Below, in pieces: positions 53,139-63,047 of a DNA stretch of 64,000 nucleotides. Each line of letters begins with the position of its first letter. The first letter of the stretch is position 1. A model generated the notes under the pieces. That model saw nothing but the letters and a program-made list of their open reading frames with translations, was not told the origin of the DNA and searched no databases. The stretch comes from a bacterium (GTDB taxonomy: Bacteria; Cyanobacteriota; Vampirovibrionia; Gastranaerophilales; Gastranaerophilaceae): NCBI GenBank assembly GCA_017470245.1, contig JAFUEV010000058.1, positions 62,001 through 126,000 of the forward strand, written 5' to 3'. The translations under genes were made by a program, and so were the position numbers.

Positions 53139-53714
53139 TTATGAAACAAAATCTTTTATTTTATATAAATCCTGTTTTGTAAGCCACCTTGGAGAGCCTT
53201 CTGCTTCAGAATGATTTCTCAATAAATATGAAGGATGAAAAATGACCGTGGCATCTATATTATCAAATACTTTATACCAATTGCCTCTGATTTGAGAAAT
53301 TTTAATTTTGTTTCCTAAGAATGATTTTGCACTGGTTGCCCCGCATAAAACAATAACTTTGGGTTGAACCGTTTTTATTTGCTCCAAAAGAAAGTTTTTG
53401 CAAAGTTCTTTTTCTTCATCAGTTGGTACTCTGTTTTCCGGCGGACGGCATTTTACGGTATTGCAGATATAAAAATCTTCTTTTCTTGTCATTCCGCAAT
53501 CTTCAATGAGTTTTGTTAAAAGTTTACCTGCTCTTCCGATGAATGGAATACCTGTTGCATCTTCATCCGCACCGGGAGCTTCACCGATTAACAATATTTT
53601 TGCATTCGGATTTCCATCCGAAAAAACAATATTATTTCTGGTTGCTCCGAGTGAACATCTATGACAATCGTTACAATCATTTTTTAATTTTTCTAATTCT
53701 TCTTCTTTCAACAT
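53139..53714 (-). CDS. Family 4 uracil-DNA glycosylase
   Basis: Removes uracil from DNA in base-excision repair. The 191-residue protein begins with an Fe-S Cys pair (CNDCHRCSLG near 14-23). It has GEAPGADEDATGIPFIGRAGK near 42-62 (the family's motif 1), CNTVKCRPPENR near 83-94 with further cluster ligands, and HPSYLLRN near 160 (motif 2). Length and motifs match the UDGa/SPO1 polymerase-related branch common in archaea and cyanobacteria. It stands alone. Confidence 0.92.
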   Translation of the reverse strand: MLKEEELEKLKNDCNDCHRCSLGATRNNIVFSDGNPNAKILLIGEAPGADEDATGIPFIGRAGKLLTKLIEDCGMTRKEDFYICNTVKCRPPENRVPTDEEKELCKNFLLEQIKTVQPKVIVLCGATSAKSFLGNKIKISQIRGNWYKVFDNIDATVIFHPSYLLRNHSEAEGSPRWLTKQDLYKIKDFVS

Positions 53715-53824
53715 ATCTATATTCCCAAATGATTAACAAGAATATTTTACCTTAGTTCAAATTACATTACAAATGAGATGTAATTTTTTTTAAACAAAAG
53801 TATAGGTGCAATATATAGGTATTA

Positions 53825-53936
53825 AGTGTAATGAAACAATATGAGAAATCGGATACTATATAAAAGTAAATCCTCAACTCTTCTGATTGCTTATTCTTAG
53901 TGCTCATCCCCTTCTTTAAGAAGGGGTTTTCTTTAT
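53825..53936 (+). ncRNA. Possible small RNA ended by a plus-strand terminator
   Basis: Between two minus-strand genes lies a hairpin CCCCTTCTT-T-AAGAAGGGG followed by TTTTCTTT on the plus strand (53909-53936), with a TTAAAC-N16-TATATA promoter-like pair near 53792-53819. No coding frame longer than about ten codons lies between them. The terminator overlaps the 3' end of the GH57 gene by a few bases. Confidence 0.3.
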
Positions 53937-56185
53937 AATGGTCTTGTTATGTTTAGAGGAACATCTTTTGGATATACTTCTTCAGTAACTCCGCTGCAAC
54001 CCGTTATAAAGAAGAAATCTAAACTTTCGCCGTGATTTATGTTTAAATCATCAAAAGGAATACAAACTTCAAAAATTTCATCATGAATATATTTTATATG
54101 ATGATCCCATTGCAATTCCCATAAACCGTCTTTTACTGCTTTTGAGTATTGAAGCGGATATTTTCTGTTATTAGTTATTGCAAATTTGATTTCATGTGTA
54201 TAACTATCTTGCATTATAGGTTGAATAGAGTCTGTTTTGCTTGTTGTTCTTGGTGGTGATGTTGTTTCCAACAACTCATTATATGTTTTTATATATACAT
54301 AAATTGAAAAGTATTCCTTAAAACTTTCTTTACTGTCGAGTAAGTATTTATTTATATCAAAACGCAGATATAAATTTTCATTATCATTACCGAAATAAAT
54401 TCTGTTTAATAGCTTATTTTCTTTGATTATAGGTCCGTCAGGGATGTCAATTCTTCCTGCCTGAATCCATTCATCGTTGTTTTGCAATTTCCCGTTTACA
54501 AGCGGGGTTATCAACCTTTTTGGATTTCTTAAAGGCTTTCCCAAATATGAAATTAACGGTATTTCAAGATAACTCGGAACAGGTTTTTCTATAATAGTAT
54601 AAACATTTTTTAAATGTTCTCTGAACATAAAGTCGAAAAGATGGTCTTGACCTGAATTATTTGGTTCTCCGTACCACCAGAACCAGTCAGAACCTTCTGC
54701 TATATATATTTCATCTTTTGCAGCTTTTACTTGTTCTTTTGTCAGCCTGCCTGATATTTCGGCTTCTTTTATGTCATTTCTTGTTTGGACGAGGTATTTC
54801 CAAGCCAGATTTTTTGTGGGTTCAGCTATCCATAGTTGAAATTCCTGATTAACCCAAGAACCTGAGGCCACTTTTTTTAACAGTTTTGCATTGTCTTTAT
54901 TTTGTTCCACATAATCACTAATTAAAACAGTTTTTATATTTTTATCGTTATTTATAAGTGAATAAAGTCTTTCAAGGAAAATAGCACCGTCTTGAGGATA
55001 AGAATCCCAAGTGTTTTCTCCGTCCATAGCAATTGTAAGTAAATGTGTGTTATCAGGAGAATTTTTTAGTTTATCATGAACTGTTTTTATCCTGTCAAAA
55101 AGGTCGTTTGCACACAAGACACTATCATGACGGGAATATTCAAAACCTATTAAATTAGGTATAACCGAATCTCTAAAGACAAGATTTACTTCTTTTTCAC
55201 GCTTAGTTCTGTATAAATATAAAGAACAAACATCATAAGGATCTTCATAACATCCTCTAAAGTCACGAACAAAGTCTTTTTTTATAGAAGATGATAATAC
55301 ACTTTCATCTGTAATAACCCATTTAGCACCAAGGTTTGCAAGAACATCTAATGTTTTCTGACTTATGCAGTGCTCACTTGGCCAAAATCCTGAAGGGACT
55401 TTTCCAAATGTATTTTTTATCTTTTCAAATGCCATTTTTATTTGTTCTTTTGCATCTATTGCAAGAGCAATTTTGCAGTCCGGCATAGGATGTTTTAAAA
55501 ATGGCGTTTTTAAATCGTTAGGATTAAGTAATATCGGCAAAATCGGATGATAATAAGGACTTGTTAAAATTTCAATTCTGCCTTCATCCTGAAATTTTTT
55601 AAAAGTAGGTATTATTTGCTTAATTATTGTTCTGTTTAATTCTATAAGTTCAATTCTGTCTTCAAGAGTGTAGTTTTCACCTTTTTCTTCAAGTTTTGAA
55701 AGTTCGGGATAAACTTCTTTCCACATCGGGTCAAACCATAATAAATTAAATAACATCATTATGTCAGAGTATTCCTGAGCAGAAAAATCATTAATACTTA
55801 TTTCCGAATTGCTGTATCTTTTAATATAAAGTTCATTGTATCTTTTGTTTTTTGAAATTAGTTTTTCATAATTTATATCGAAAAAATAATTCAAAATATA
55901 AAGTTTATCGTCATCTGTAAGATTTTCAACAGGAGTGATTGTTAATTTTGAATGAATATCGTGACCGTCATTATATGCATAATCTTCAATCGTATCAATT
56001 AAAGCAGGAACGATACTAAAATTAAGTTTGATTTTCGGAAATTTTTTTATAATAAGTAGCATATCAAGGTAATCTTTGATAGCGTGTAATCTTGCCCAAG
56101 GCATAAGCCTTATCCCGTTAGGCTGGGTTTGATAATTAGGCTGGTGAAAATGCCACACAAAGGCTACAGATAATTCTTTTTGCAT
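53933..56185 (-). CDS. Glycoside hydrolase family 57 (alpha-glucan enzyme)
   Basis: A 750-residue cytoplasmic protein. FVWHFHQPNYQ near 9-19 is the first GH57 conserved region, GFWPSEHCIS near 262-271 lies in the third, and AMDGENTWDSYP near 384-395 carries the catalytic acid Asp. The nucleophile Glu should be in the WPSE or a neighbouring motif. Residues about 590-740 form a beta-sandwich extension (NRIYFGNDNENLYLRFDI). The domain order resembles amylopullulanase-like GH57 enzymes acting on glycogen, rather than the DUF1957 branching enzyme. It stands alone, with no glycogen-synthesis gene in the window. Confidence 0.87.
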   Translation of the reverse strand: MQKELSVAFVWHFHQPNYQTQPNGIRLMPWARLHAIKDYLDMLLIIKKFPKIKLNFSIVPALIDTIEDYAYNDGHDIHSKLTITPVENLTDDDKLYILNYFFDINYEKLISKNKRYNELYIKRYSNSEISINDFSAQEYSDIMMLFNLLWFDPMWKEVYPELSKLEEKGENYTLEDRIELIELNRTIIKQIIPTFKKFQDEGRIEILTSPYYHPILPILLNPNDLKTPFLKHPMPDCKIALAIDAKEQIKMAFEKIKNTFGKVPSGFWPSEHCISQKTLDVLANLGAKWVITDESVLSSSIKKDFVRDFRGCYEDPYDVCSLYLYRTKREKEVNLVFRDSVIPNLIGFEYSRHDSVLCANDLFDRIKTVHDKLKNSPDNTHLLTIAMDGENTWDSYPQDGAIFLERLYSLINNDKNIKTVLISDYVEQNKDNAKLLKKVASGSWVNQEFQLWIAEPTKNLAWKYLVQTRNDIKEAEISGRLTKEQVKAAKDEIYIAEGSDWFWWYGEPNNSGQDHLFDFMFREHLKNVYTIIEKPVPSYLEIPLISYLGKPLRNPKRLITPLVNGKLQNNDEWIQAGRIDIPDGPIIKENKLLNRIYFGNDNENLYLRFDINKYLLDSKESFKEYFSIYVYIKTYNELLETTSPPRTTSKTDSIQPIMQDSYTHEIKFAITNNRKYPLQYSKAVKDGLWELQWDHHIKYIHDEIFEVCIPFDDLNINHGESLDFFFITGCSGVTEEVYPKDVPLNITRPL

Positions 56186-56429
56186 ATAAATACTTCCCGA
56201 TTACACATGATGATAGCATTTTATTTTAAAATATACAACTCAAATATAACGTCTTGTTAACCCTAAATGTTAAGATATTTAACAAATAGATGTAAACAAC
56301 AAATGCGTTAATATACTTGAATGTTGAGTGTATTTTGTACATTTAAAATAAAAAATTTTTTAGTTGCTACTATACAAGAATAAAGAATAGTGCTTAAATT
56401 AATAAAGTAAATTGAATAAGTGGAATCCT

Positions 56430-56515
56430 TGTATAAAAAGTGTAGTCAAAAGACTATTAGGGAGAGGAGATTTGGAATAAATCCAAACAAGGCCGCATAA
56501 GCGGCTATTTTTATG
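56430..56515 (+). ncRNA. Structured leader or small RNA upstream of purA
   Basis: Contains a TTTGGA-ATAAA-TCCAAA hairpin (about 56471-56487) and a terminator GCCGC-ATAA-GCGGC + TATTTTT (56492-56512), preceded by a TTGAAT...TATAAA promoter-like stretch. It is either an attenuated purA leader or a free small RNA. The rest of this nearly 400-base gap (56186-56578) is AT-rich with no clear gene. A TATAAT at 56535-56540 after the terminator may be the main purA -10. Confidence 0.4.
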
Positions 56516-56578
56516 CAATAAGTTCTCTTTGGTTTATAATAAATAAGTAAGTAAAAGCCAAGGATGAGAGGGCATGTT

Positions 56579-57874
56579 ATGAATAATACTGTTGTAGTCG
56601 GAGCACAATGGGGAGATGAAGGAAAAGCCAAAATTACAGATTTATTGGCAGAATACGCTGATGTAATTATAAGATATCAAGGCGGATGTAATGCAGGGCA
56701 TACTGTTGTTGTTAATAATGAAAAATATAAGTTTCATTTGGTTCCGTCCGGTGTTTTATATAAAAATAAATTCTGCTTTGTAGCAGCAGGAACGGTTATT
56801 CACCCTGAAACATTTTTGGAAGAAACAACTGAATTAAAGAACAGAGGTGTTGATTTATCATCATTAAAAATTAGTCCTTTGGCAACAATAACTCTTCCAT
56901 ATCATATTGATATTGACGGAATAAGTGAAAATAGTTCAGGTAAAAATAAAATAGGTACAACAAAAAAAGGAATTGGTCCTACTTATTCTGATAAAATAGG
57001 CAGATATGGGTTAAAAATTCAAGATTTATATGATGAAGAACTTTTAAATTCAAGACTTGATGCTATATTGCCATTAAAAAATAAAATACTTGAAAAAGTA
57101 TACGGAACTAAGACTTATTCTAAAGAAGAAATGTTTCAATATTGTAAAAAGTATGCGGAAATTTTTAAGCCTTATGTATGCGATGAATGGGTTAATAAAT
57201 TATCAAGCAGTTTGAAAGAAGACAAAAAGATATTATTTGAAGGTGCACAAGGGATTATGCTTGATATTGATTACGGAACATATCCTTTTGTTACCAGCTC
57301 AAATCCGATAGGTGGCGGTGCTGCGACAGGAAGTGGTATTGGACCGACTCATATAGATAATGTTATAGGTGTCACAAAGGCTTATGTAACAAGAGTAGGT
57401 GAAGGACCTTTTATGACTGAGCTCCTAGATGAAACTGGCGAAAAAATCAGGACTATAGGCGGAGAATTTGGAACAACGACCGGTCGACCAAGAAGATGCG
57501 GTTGGTTTGATGCTGTATTATCAAGATATTGTGTATTAGTTGGCGGTTTAACCGAAATGGCAATTACAAAATTGGATGTCCTTGATACTTTTGATGAATT
57601 GAAAGTATGTAATGCATACAGAGATAAACGTAACGGTAAAATATACAATGATTATCCGACAAATATTAATTTACATAAATATTTAGAACCTGTATATGAA
57701 ACCCTAAAAGGTTGGAAAACTGATATTTCAAATGCTAAATCTTTAAATGATTTACCTGAAAATGCCAGAAAATATTTGAACAGATTAGAAGAACTTGTTG
57801 GTATTCCTATTAAAATAATCAGTGTTGGTGCAGATAGAGAACAAACAATTGTTCTTGAAAATCCTTTTAAATAA
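56579..57874 (+). CDS. purA: Adenylosuccinate synthetase PurA
   Basis: Converts IMP, aspartate and GTP to adenylosuccinate in AMP synthesis. The 431-residue protein has VVGAQWGDEGKAKITD near 6-20 with the P-loop and catalytic Asp (the common GKGK is GKAK here), YQGGCNAGHTVV near 36-47, KGIGPTYSDK near 126-135 and TTTGRPRRCGW near 300-310. I start at the ATG at 56579 with GAGAGG upstream rather than an ATG five codons earlier. A strong terminator follows. Confidence 0.96.
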   Translation: MNNTVVVGAQWGDEGKAKITDLLAEYADVIIRYQGGCNAGHTVVVNNEKYKFHLVPSGVLYKNKFCFVAAGTVIHPETFLEETTELKNRGVDLSSLKISPLATITLPYHIDIDGISENSSGKNKIGTTKKGIGPTYSDKIGRYGLKIQDLYDEELLNSRLDAILPLKNKILEKVYGTKTYSKEEMFQYCKKYAEIFKPYVCDEWVNKLSSSLKEDKKILFEGAQGIMLDIDYGTYPFVTSSNPIGGGAATGSGIGPTHIDNVIGVTKAYVTRVGEGPFMTELLDETGEKIRTIGGEFGTTTGRPRRCGWFDAVLSRYCVLVGGLTEMAITKLDVLDTFDELKVCNAYRDKRNGKIYNDYPTNINLHKYLEPVYETLKGWKTDISNAKSLNDLPENARKYLNRLEELVGIPIKIISVGADREQTIVLENPFK

Positions 57875-57892
57875 ATAATAGTAATAATATCT

Positions 57893-57921
57893 AAAAAAGC
57901 CCTGCATTTGCAGGGCTTTTT
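57893..57921. terminator. Bidirectional terminator between purA and typA
   Basis: AAAAAAGCCCTGCA / TGCAGGGCTTTTT with a two-base loop, 18 bases after the purA stop and 8 bases from the typA stop. Confidence 0.92.
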
Positions 57922-57928
57922 ATATTTA

Positions 57929-59722
57929 TTAATTAAATCTTACTCTTGTTAAATCTGCTTTTCTTATTCTTATATTTTTAGGAGTAATTTCGAGGAGTTC
58001 ATCATCTCCAATGTATTCCATGCAATCTTCAAGTGACATTTTTCTATGTGCTTGAAGTGTTACCATAACGTCTGCTGTTGCGCTTCTCATATTGGTAAGC
58101 TTTTTTGTTTTGCATACATTAATTTCTATATCTTGTGGTCTGTTATGTTCACCTACAACCATTCCTCTATATACTTTTGTTTTTGGTGTAAGGAAAAATA
58201 CTCCTCTATCTTCAAATTGTGCCAAAGCATAAGGGATAGCTTCACCTTGTTCATGTGATACAAGTGAACCGTTTCTTTGTTTTGATATATCGCCTGCATA
58301 AGGTTTATATGAATCAAATGTATGATTCATTATGCCTTCGCCACGTGTCATTCTTATAAAATCACCTCTAAAACCTATTAATCCTCTTGCAGGTATTGAG
58401 AAGTTTAACATTGTTCTGCCTTTTACATTTTGCATGTGAAGCATTTCACCTTTTCTGTTTGAAAGCTTTTCTATACATGCACCGGCACAACTTTCAGGAA
58501 CATCTACAAGTAAATCTTCATAAGGTTCCATTAAAACACCGTCAATGGTTTTTGTTATTACTTCGGGTTTTGATACTTGAAATTCGTAACCTTCGCGGCG
58601 CATTGTTTCAATTAATATACTTAGATGAAGCTCACCTCTGCCTGATACTTTAAAGCTTTCTGTTGTATCAGTATCTTCAACACGTAAACTTACATTCTTT
58701 TCAAGTTCGTCATATAATCTTTTTCTTACCTGTCTTGAAGTGACAAACTTACCTTCCTGACCTGCAAACGGGCTGTCATTCACAGAAAATATCATTTGAA
58801 GTGTTGGTTCATCTACTTTGATTAATGGTAAAGCTTCAGTACAGTCTGTTTCTGTGATTGTTTCACCTATATGAATGTCGTCAAAACCTGTAATTGCCAC
58901 GATATCTCCTGCAACAGCTTCTTGGGCTTCAACTCTTCCAAGGTCTTCAAATACATATAATTTAACAATTTTACCTCTTTCAACCGAACCGTCAGCTTTT
59001 ATAAGATTAACTTGTTGTTGTGATTTTATTACACCGTTTTGAACTCTGCCTATTGCAATTCTTCCTACATAATCATTATAATCAAGCGTTGTTGCTTGGA
59101 ATTGTAATGTTTTATTTTTATCACCCGTTGGGTGTTTTATTTTTTCTATTATGCAATCAAGCAATGGTTCAAGTGTTTTTGAATCATCTTCCATACTCTT
59201 TTTCGCAAAACCTGCTAAACCGTTTGCATATACATAAGGGAAATCTATTAATTCTTCGTTATCTGTTAATTCTGTGAAAAGGTCAAATACTTTATCTACT
59301 GCACCATCAGGATTGGCACCTGTTTTATCTATTTTGTTAATTACAACAATGATTTTTATACCTAATTCCAATGCTTTAGATAATACAAATCTTGTTTGAG
59401 GCATCGGACCTTCTGCTGCATCTACAATTAGTAGTGCCCCATCAACCATGCCAAGTACGCGTTCTACTTCTCCGCCAAAGTCTGCGTGTCCGGGAGTATC
59501 AACAATATTGATTTTATATCCTTTGTAATTAACCGATACGTTTTTAGATAGGATTGTTATTCCTCTTTCTCTTTCTAAATCATTAGAATCCAGTACTCTT
59601 TCTTGTACTTGTTGGTTTTCTCTAAATACGCCTGTTTGTTTAAGTATACTGTCAACAAGCGTTGTTTTACCATGGTCAACGTGTGCTATAATAGCCACGT
59701 TTCTTATTTTCGTGTTATCCAT
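57929..59722 (-). CDS. typA: Ribosome-associated GTPase TypA/BipA
   Basis: Translational GTPase that assists 50S assembly and stress adaptation. In 597 residues: G1 [10 protein letters not shown] near 13-22, effector region ERGITI near 51, G3 DTPGHADF near 76, G4 NKID near 130, then domain II, an EF-G-like domain III/V ([19 protein letters not shown] near 365-383) and the BipA-specific C-terminal domain. Gene length and order are normal. It stands alone; typA often clusters with translation genes, but not here. Confidence 0.97.
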   Translation of the reverse strand: MDNTKIRNVAIIAHVDHGKTTLVDSILKQTGVFRENQQVQERVLDSNDLERERGITILSKNVSVNYKGYKINIVDTPGHADFGGEVERVLGMVDGALLIVDAAEGPMPQTRFVLSKALELGIKIIVVINKIDKTGANPDGAVDKVFDLFTELTDNEELIDFPYVYANGLAGFAKKSMEDDSKTLEPLLDCIIEKIKHPTGDKNKTLQFQATTLDYNDYVGRIAIGRVQNGVIKSQQQVNLIKADGSVERGKIVKLYVFEDLGRVEAQEAVAGDIVAITGFDDIHIGETITETDCTEALPLIKVDEPTLQMIFSVNDSPFAGQEGKFVTSRQVRKRLYDELEKNVSLRVEDTDTTESFKVSGRGELHLSILIETMRREGYEFQVSKPEVITKTIDGVLMEPYEDLLVDVPESCAGACIEKLSNRKGEMLHMQNVKGRTMLNFSIPARGLIGFRGDFIRMTRGEGIMNHTFDSYKPYAGDISKQRNGSLVSHEQGEAIPYALAQFEDRGVFFLTPKTKVYRGMVVGEHNRPQDIEINVCKTKKLTNMRSATADVMVTLQAHRKMSLEDCMEYIGDDELLEITPKNIRIRKADLTRVRFN

Positions 59723-59872
59723 TATTAATGTTCCTAATATATTCGTGTAAACTATAAATACATTGTATTATAAACATTATGAATAAAACATATAAAAATT
59801 TTTTTTGCTTAAAAACATAGACTGAATTTTATGCCATTGTATTTTATTTGTGAGAAAAGAAGTTTTTCATAA

Positions 59873-59901
59873 AAAAAGGATACCGATTAGGTATCCTTTT
59901 T
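59873..59901 (-). terminator. Terminator of the prepilin-S74 gene
   Basis: AAAAAGGATACC / GGTATCCTTTTT with loop GATTA. On the minus strand it ends in seven Ts, 20 bases past the stop of the S74 fusion gene. Confidence 0.88.
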
Positions 59902-59920
59902 AAATATTAATAAACAATAT

Positions 59921-62668
59921 TTATTTGTTTTTTGCTGCTTCTTTTTCGAGTTTTGCAAGACGTTTTTCAAACGCTTTATTTTGTTCTGCCAATTGTTTAT
60001 TTTGTTTTTCAAGTTCGGTTATACGTTTATCCAAACCTGTAACTTTTGCAGTTAAGTCTTGAAGTTGTTTGCATAACTCTTTAATAGAATTAACCATTGC
60101 ATAGAAGATATCTTCTGTTCTGATTCTTAAATAACCTTCTTCATCTTTAGAAACAGCATCCGGGAATATTTTTTGAAGTTGTTGTGCAATAACACCAACG
60201 TGCGGCACTTTCTTTTCATCTTTTTTATAAGTGTAGTTTTTAACTTCTAATGCATTGATTTCTTTAAGTCCTGCTGTGCTGTCACCGGATACATTCTTTA
60301 AACGAATATCGGATGAAGGACCTTCTCTAAGTCTTTGTATGTCATCACGTATGTTTTTAAATGCTCCTTTTATATTTTTAGCACTATACAAGTCATATGG
60401 AAAATATATATCAGCATTGGGATTTGATGAACCCATTGATATAAAACCGTTAGTAATAGTCATACTACCGTTTGTAAGATTTAAAATACTGTCGGTAGCT
60501 CTACTAGAAACAGTATTGATATCAATATATCCATTCTGCAAATTAAATTTTACACTACCTTCTAATGATTTGAAATCTAAGTTATATTTGCCAGCTTCTT
60601 TTTTCAAAGAAAACATGTCTTTATTATCATCATTACCTACGAATAATGAATATTCATTTTTATTTTTTGCTTCAATAATTATAGGGTGTGCAAGATTTAT
60701 CCAAGTGCCAGTGCTTGACTCTGGTGCATTAACCTGAATTCGTTTATTTTTCGAATCAATTTCCCATAAATCATTAAGTACTAAAGGAAATTGTGTTACT
60801 TCATTATAATTATTATCTGTCATTCCGTCTTTATCTGGGACAGCATCAGGTAATGATTCTGCTCTTATTGCAACTTTTTCGCTGTAAGCATTTTTAAATA
60901 TATGCATTTTTTTTGTATTATCAGTATCTTTTTCATTACCAAGTTCTTTATTTGGGAAATCTATAGTAAGCATATTATTAAAACTAAAATCTTTTAATGT
61001 TTGAGGTGGTAGTGGCGTATTTTGCTCATTACTCAGTGAATATATATATGCCGTATGGTTTGCTTTAGGAGCTACAAATCTAAGAGTAATTGCATCGTTT
61101 GTGCCATTATTCCTTAAATTAAAATTAGCAATGCCAAAGAATCCTTTGAAACCTTCTCCTTCTTTAAGTAATGGACTATATCCACAAAAGGGTGATCCAT
61201 TTATTGGGGTTGTCTTACATCCATTGGAATCATTAGTTATCAATCCTGAATATGAGTCAAAAGTGAATAATGCATCCTTATTTTCTCCGCCCATTGGAGA
61301 TTTAAACATAACAGTTCTTGCATTTACTATTAGCTCTTTATTATGCCTATCTGAGGCTGTAACTTGTTTATTAGCATCCAATATATCACTTCCATATTGA
61401 GTGTGACCTGTTATTAATGATGGTTGGTTGTACCTTTTGTTTGTATCATTAACAGGATATTTGATATATGGTTGTCCTATAAACAAAGAATCATTAAAAG
61501 ATCTTGTATTAAAGCTACCATCACCATTTACTCCACCACCTTTTTCGAATCCTGCACCATAGCCGATACAAATATTATTACTGCCGGTTCCTAAAAATCC
61601 GCAAGCCCAATCCCCAACGGCAACATTATAATTGTTAAACGACTTGTATACCGTTTCACCAGTATCTTCATTTATTACATATTTTTTATTTGTTAGTGTG
61701 GCATTAAATAGTTCATCTGTATCAGACATAGCAGCTAAGGCCATGTTTCCTATTGCGGTATTATGGTTACCCATTTTATCGCTGCCTAAAGCCATATAAC
61801 CTAAAGAAGTATTAGATTCTCCCATTGAATTGTGTTGTTGCGCCAAAGCACCGATTGCAGTATTGTTTGCATTTTTTGGTTTAGCGGGAATTGCACCATT
61901 TTTGTTATCATTAACACCTATCATATCAAATTTTTTGCTGTCATAATCAAATAGTGCACCAAAACCAACAGCTGTATTATAGCTGCCTTCTACGTTTCTT
62001 GTAAGAGTTTTTTTACCTATTGCAGTATTCCTTTCACCTGCAGTATTCTGTAATAGTGCAAAATGACCTATTGCTGTATTTTCACCAACAACAGTCGTAG
62101 AATTTGATTCATCAGATTTTATTGCGCTAGTCGGTCGTTGAGTCTGTAATGCACCAATACCTATTGCTATATTACCGGGATCCATTGTTATACGTCCGGA
62201 ATAATTAACTCCTCTTGTTGTATCTGAAGTTGTATTGTAAAAAGCAATATGAGAATTTATAAAATCAGATTCTCCGGGAAATGACTGTCTTTTTAATATT
62301 ACTAATTTATTACCGTCAGATGAATAAGATACTCTGTTTGCTTGATCGTCACTAATACTGAATTGTTGTGCTGCTACAGATTTTGCATTTGATACATCAT
62401 CTAAAGTCGTTAGCCTAATATCTTTTTCAACTTTTAATATATCATTCCATTTTATATCAGGTACTCTGTTAATACCTATAATAGCGGATTGGTTTGTACC
62501 TGAAGCGGTATAAATACTATTGTTCTGGTCTGACCAGTTCCAAATATTTTCTCTTGATGCTCCGGTTCTCTTTGTTATTGTAGGTATTGCAGCCGAAAGA
62601 ACAATACTTATAATAAGTAAAGAAATTAATAACTCGGCAAGAGAGAAACCTTTTCGTTTTCTATTCAT
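59921..62668 (-). CDS. Prepilin-like protein fused to head repeats and an S74 chaperone
   Basis: A 915-residue fusion. Residues 1-35 are a type IV prepilin/pseudopilin start: RKRKG before FSLAELLISLLIISIVLSAA, with Gly at -1 and Glu at +5, the sites for prepilin peptidase. Residues about 155-370 have NTAIGxxAL-type repeats (NTAIGHFALLQNTAGERNTA, NTAVGFGAL) resembling trimeric-autotransporter heads. Residues about 780-885 match the Peptidase_S74 intramolecular chaperone, with SSDIRLKN holding the Ser/Lys self-cleavage dyad. A Lys/Glu coiled coil ends it. I start at the ATG at 62668 (GGAAAG upstream), overlapping the DUF721 gene by 8 bases. Likely a trimeric surface adhesin or fibre. Confidence 0.85.
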   Translation of the reverse strand: MNRKRKGFSLAELLISLLIISIVLSAAIPTITKRTGASRENIWNWSDQNNSIYTASGTNQSAIIGINRVPDIKWNDILKVEKDIRLTTLDDVSNAKSVAAQQFSISDDQANRVSYSSDGNKLVILKRQSFPGESDFINSHIAFYNTTSDTTRGVNYSGRITMDPGNIAIGIGALQTQRPTSAIKSDESNSTTVVGENTAIGHFALLQNTAGERNTAIGKKTLTRNVEGSYNTAVGFGALFDYDSKKFDMIGVNDNKNGAIPAKPKNANNTAIGALAQQHNSMGESNTSLGYMALGSDKMGNHNTAIGNMALAAMSDTDELFNATLTNKKYVINEDTGETVYKSFNNYNVAVGDWACGFLGTGSNNICIGYGAGFEKGGGVNGDGSFNTRSFNDSLFIGQPYIKYPVNDTNKRYNQPSLITGHTQYGSDILDANKQVTASDRHNKELIVNARTVMFKSPMGGENKDALFTFDSYSGLITNDSNGCKTTPINGSPFCGYSPLLKEGEGFKGFFGIANFNLRNNGTNDAITLRFVAPKANHTAYIYSLSNEQNTPLPPQTLKDFSFNNMLTIDFPNKELGNEKDTDNTKKMHIFKNAYSEKVAIRAESLPDAVPDKDGMTDNNYNEVTQFPLVLNDLWEIDSKNKRIQVNAPESSTGTWINLAHPIIIEAKNKNEYSLFVGNDDNKDMFSLKKEAGKYNLDFKSLEGSVKFNLQNGYIDINTVSSRATDSILNLTNGSMTITNGFISMGSSNPNADIYFPYDLYSAKNIKGAFKNIRDDIQRLREGPSSDIRLKNVSGDSTAGLKEINALEVKNYTYKKDEKKVPHVGVIAQQLQKIFPDAVSKDEEGYLRIRTEDIFYAMVNSIKELCKQLQDLTAKVTGLDKRITELEKQNKQLAEQNKAFEKRLAKLEKEAAKNK

Positions 62669-62999
62669 GTTGTTTTTCTTTCCATTTCTTATAATCAAAT
62701 TTAATATCTTCTATTTTAATGCCCGTTTCTTGAGCTTTTTTATTCATTTTTTCCAATAATTTATCTTTTTCTAAATATAATTCATTGGATACGTATGAAT
62801 CAGAACATACAATTGTTAATATGTTATCGTCAGAAAAATCATAAAATTTAGCAAAATTTACAATTTTTTCTCCGATAGTTTCTACCCAAAACTCACTTAA
62901 TTTTTCCGTATTTTGGCAAGAATCAGGATTGTAATTAAACTCTAATTCTTTAATTACATCTTTTAGCAACTCAAAATTAGAATTGTTAATTCTCTTCAT
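62661..62999 (-). CDS. DUF721 (DciA-like) protein
   Basis: A 112-residue protein with the family core SEFWVETIGEKIVNFAKFYDF near 29-50, followed by DDNILTIVCSDSYVSNELYLEKDKLLEKMN near 53-82. In many bacteria DciA loads the replicative helicase DnaB; whether this copy does is unknown. Its stop overlaps the start of the prepilin fusion by 8 bases on the same strand, and the thymidylate-kinase genes lie upstream. Confidence 0.75.
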   Translation of the reverse strand: MKRINNSNFELLKDVIKELEFNYNPDSCQNTEKLSEFWVETIGEKIVNFAKFYDFSDDNILTIVCSDSYVSNELYLEKDKLLEKMNKKAQETGIKIEDIKFDYKKWKEKQHE

Positions 63000-63047
63000 A
63001 CTTAAACTATTATATAATTTTTTTTAAATATTTCAAAATGTTAATTA

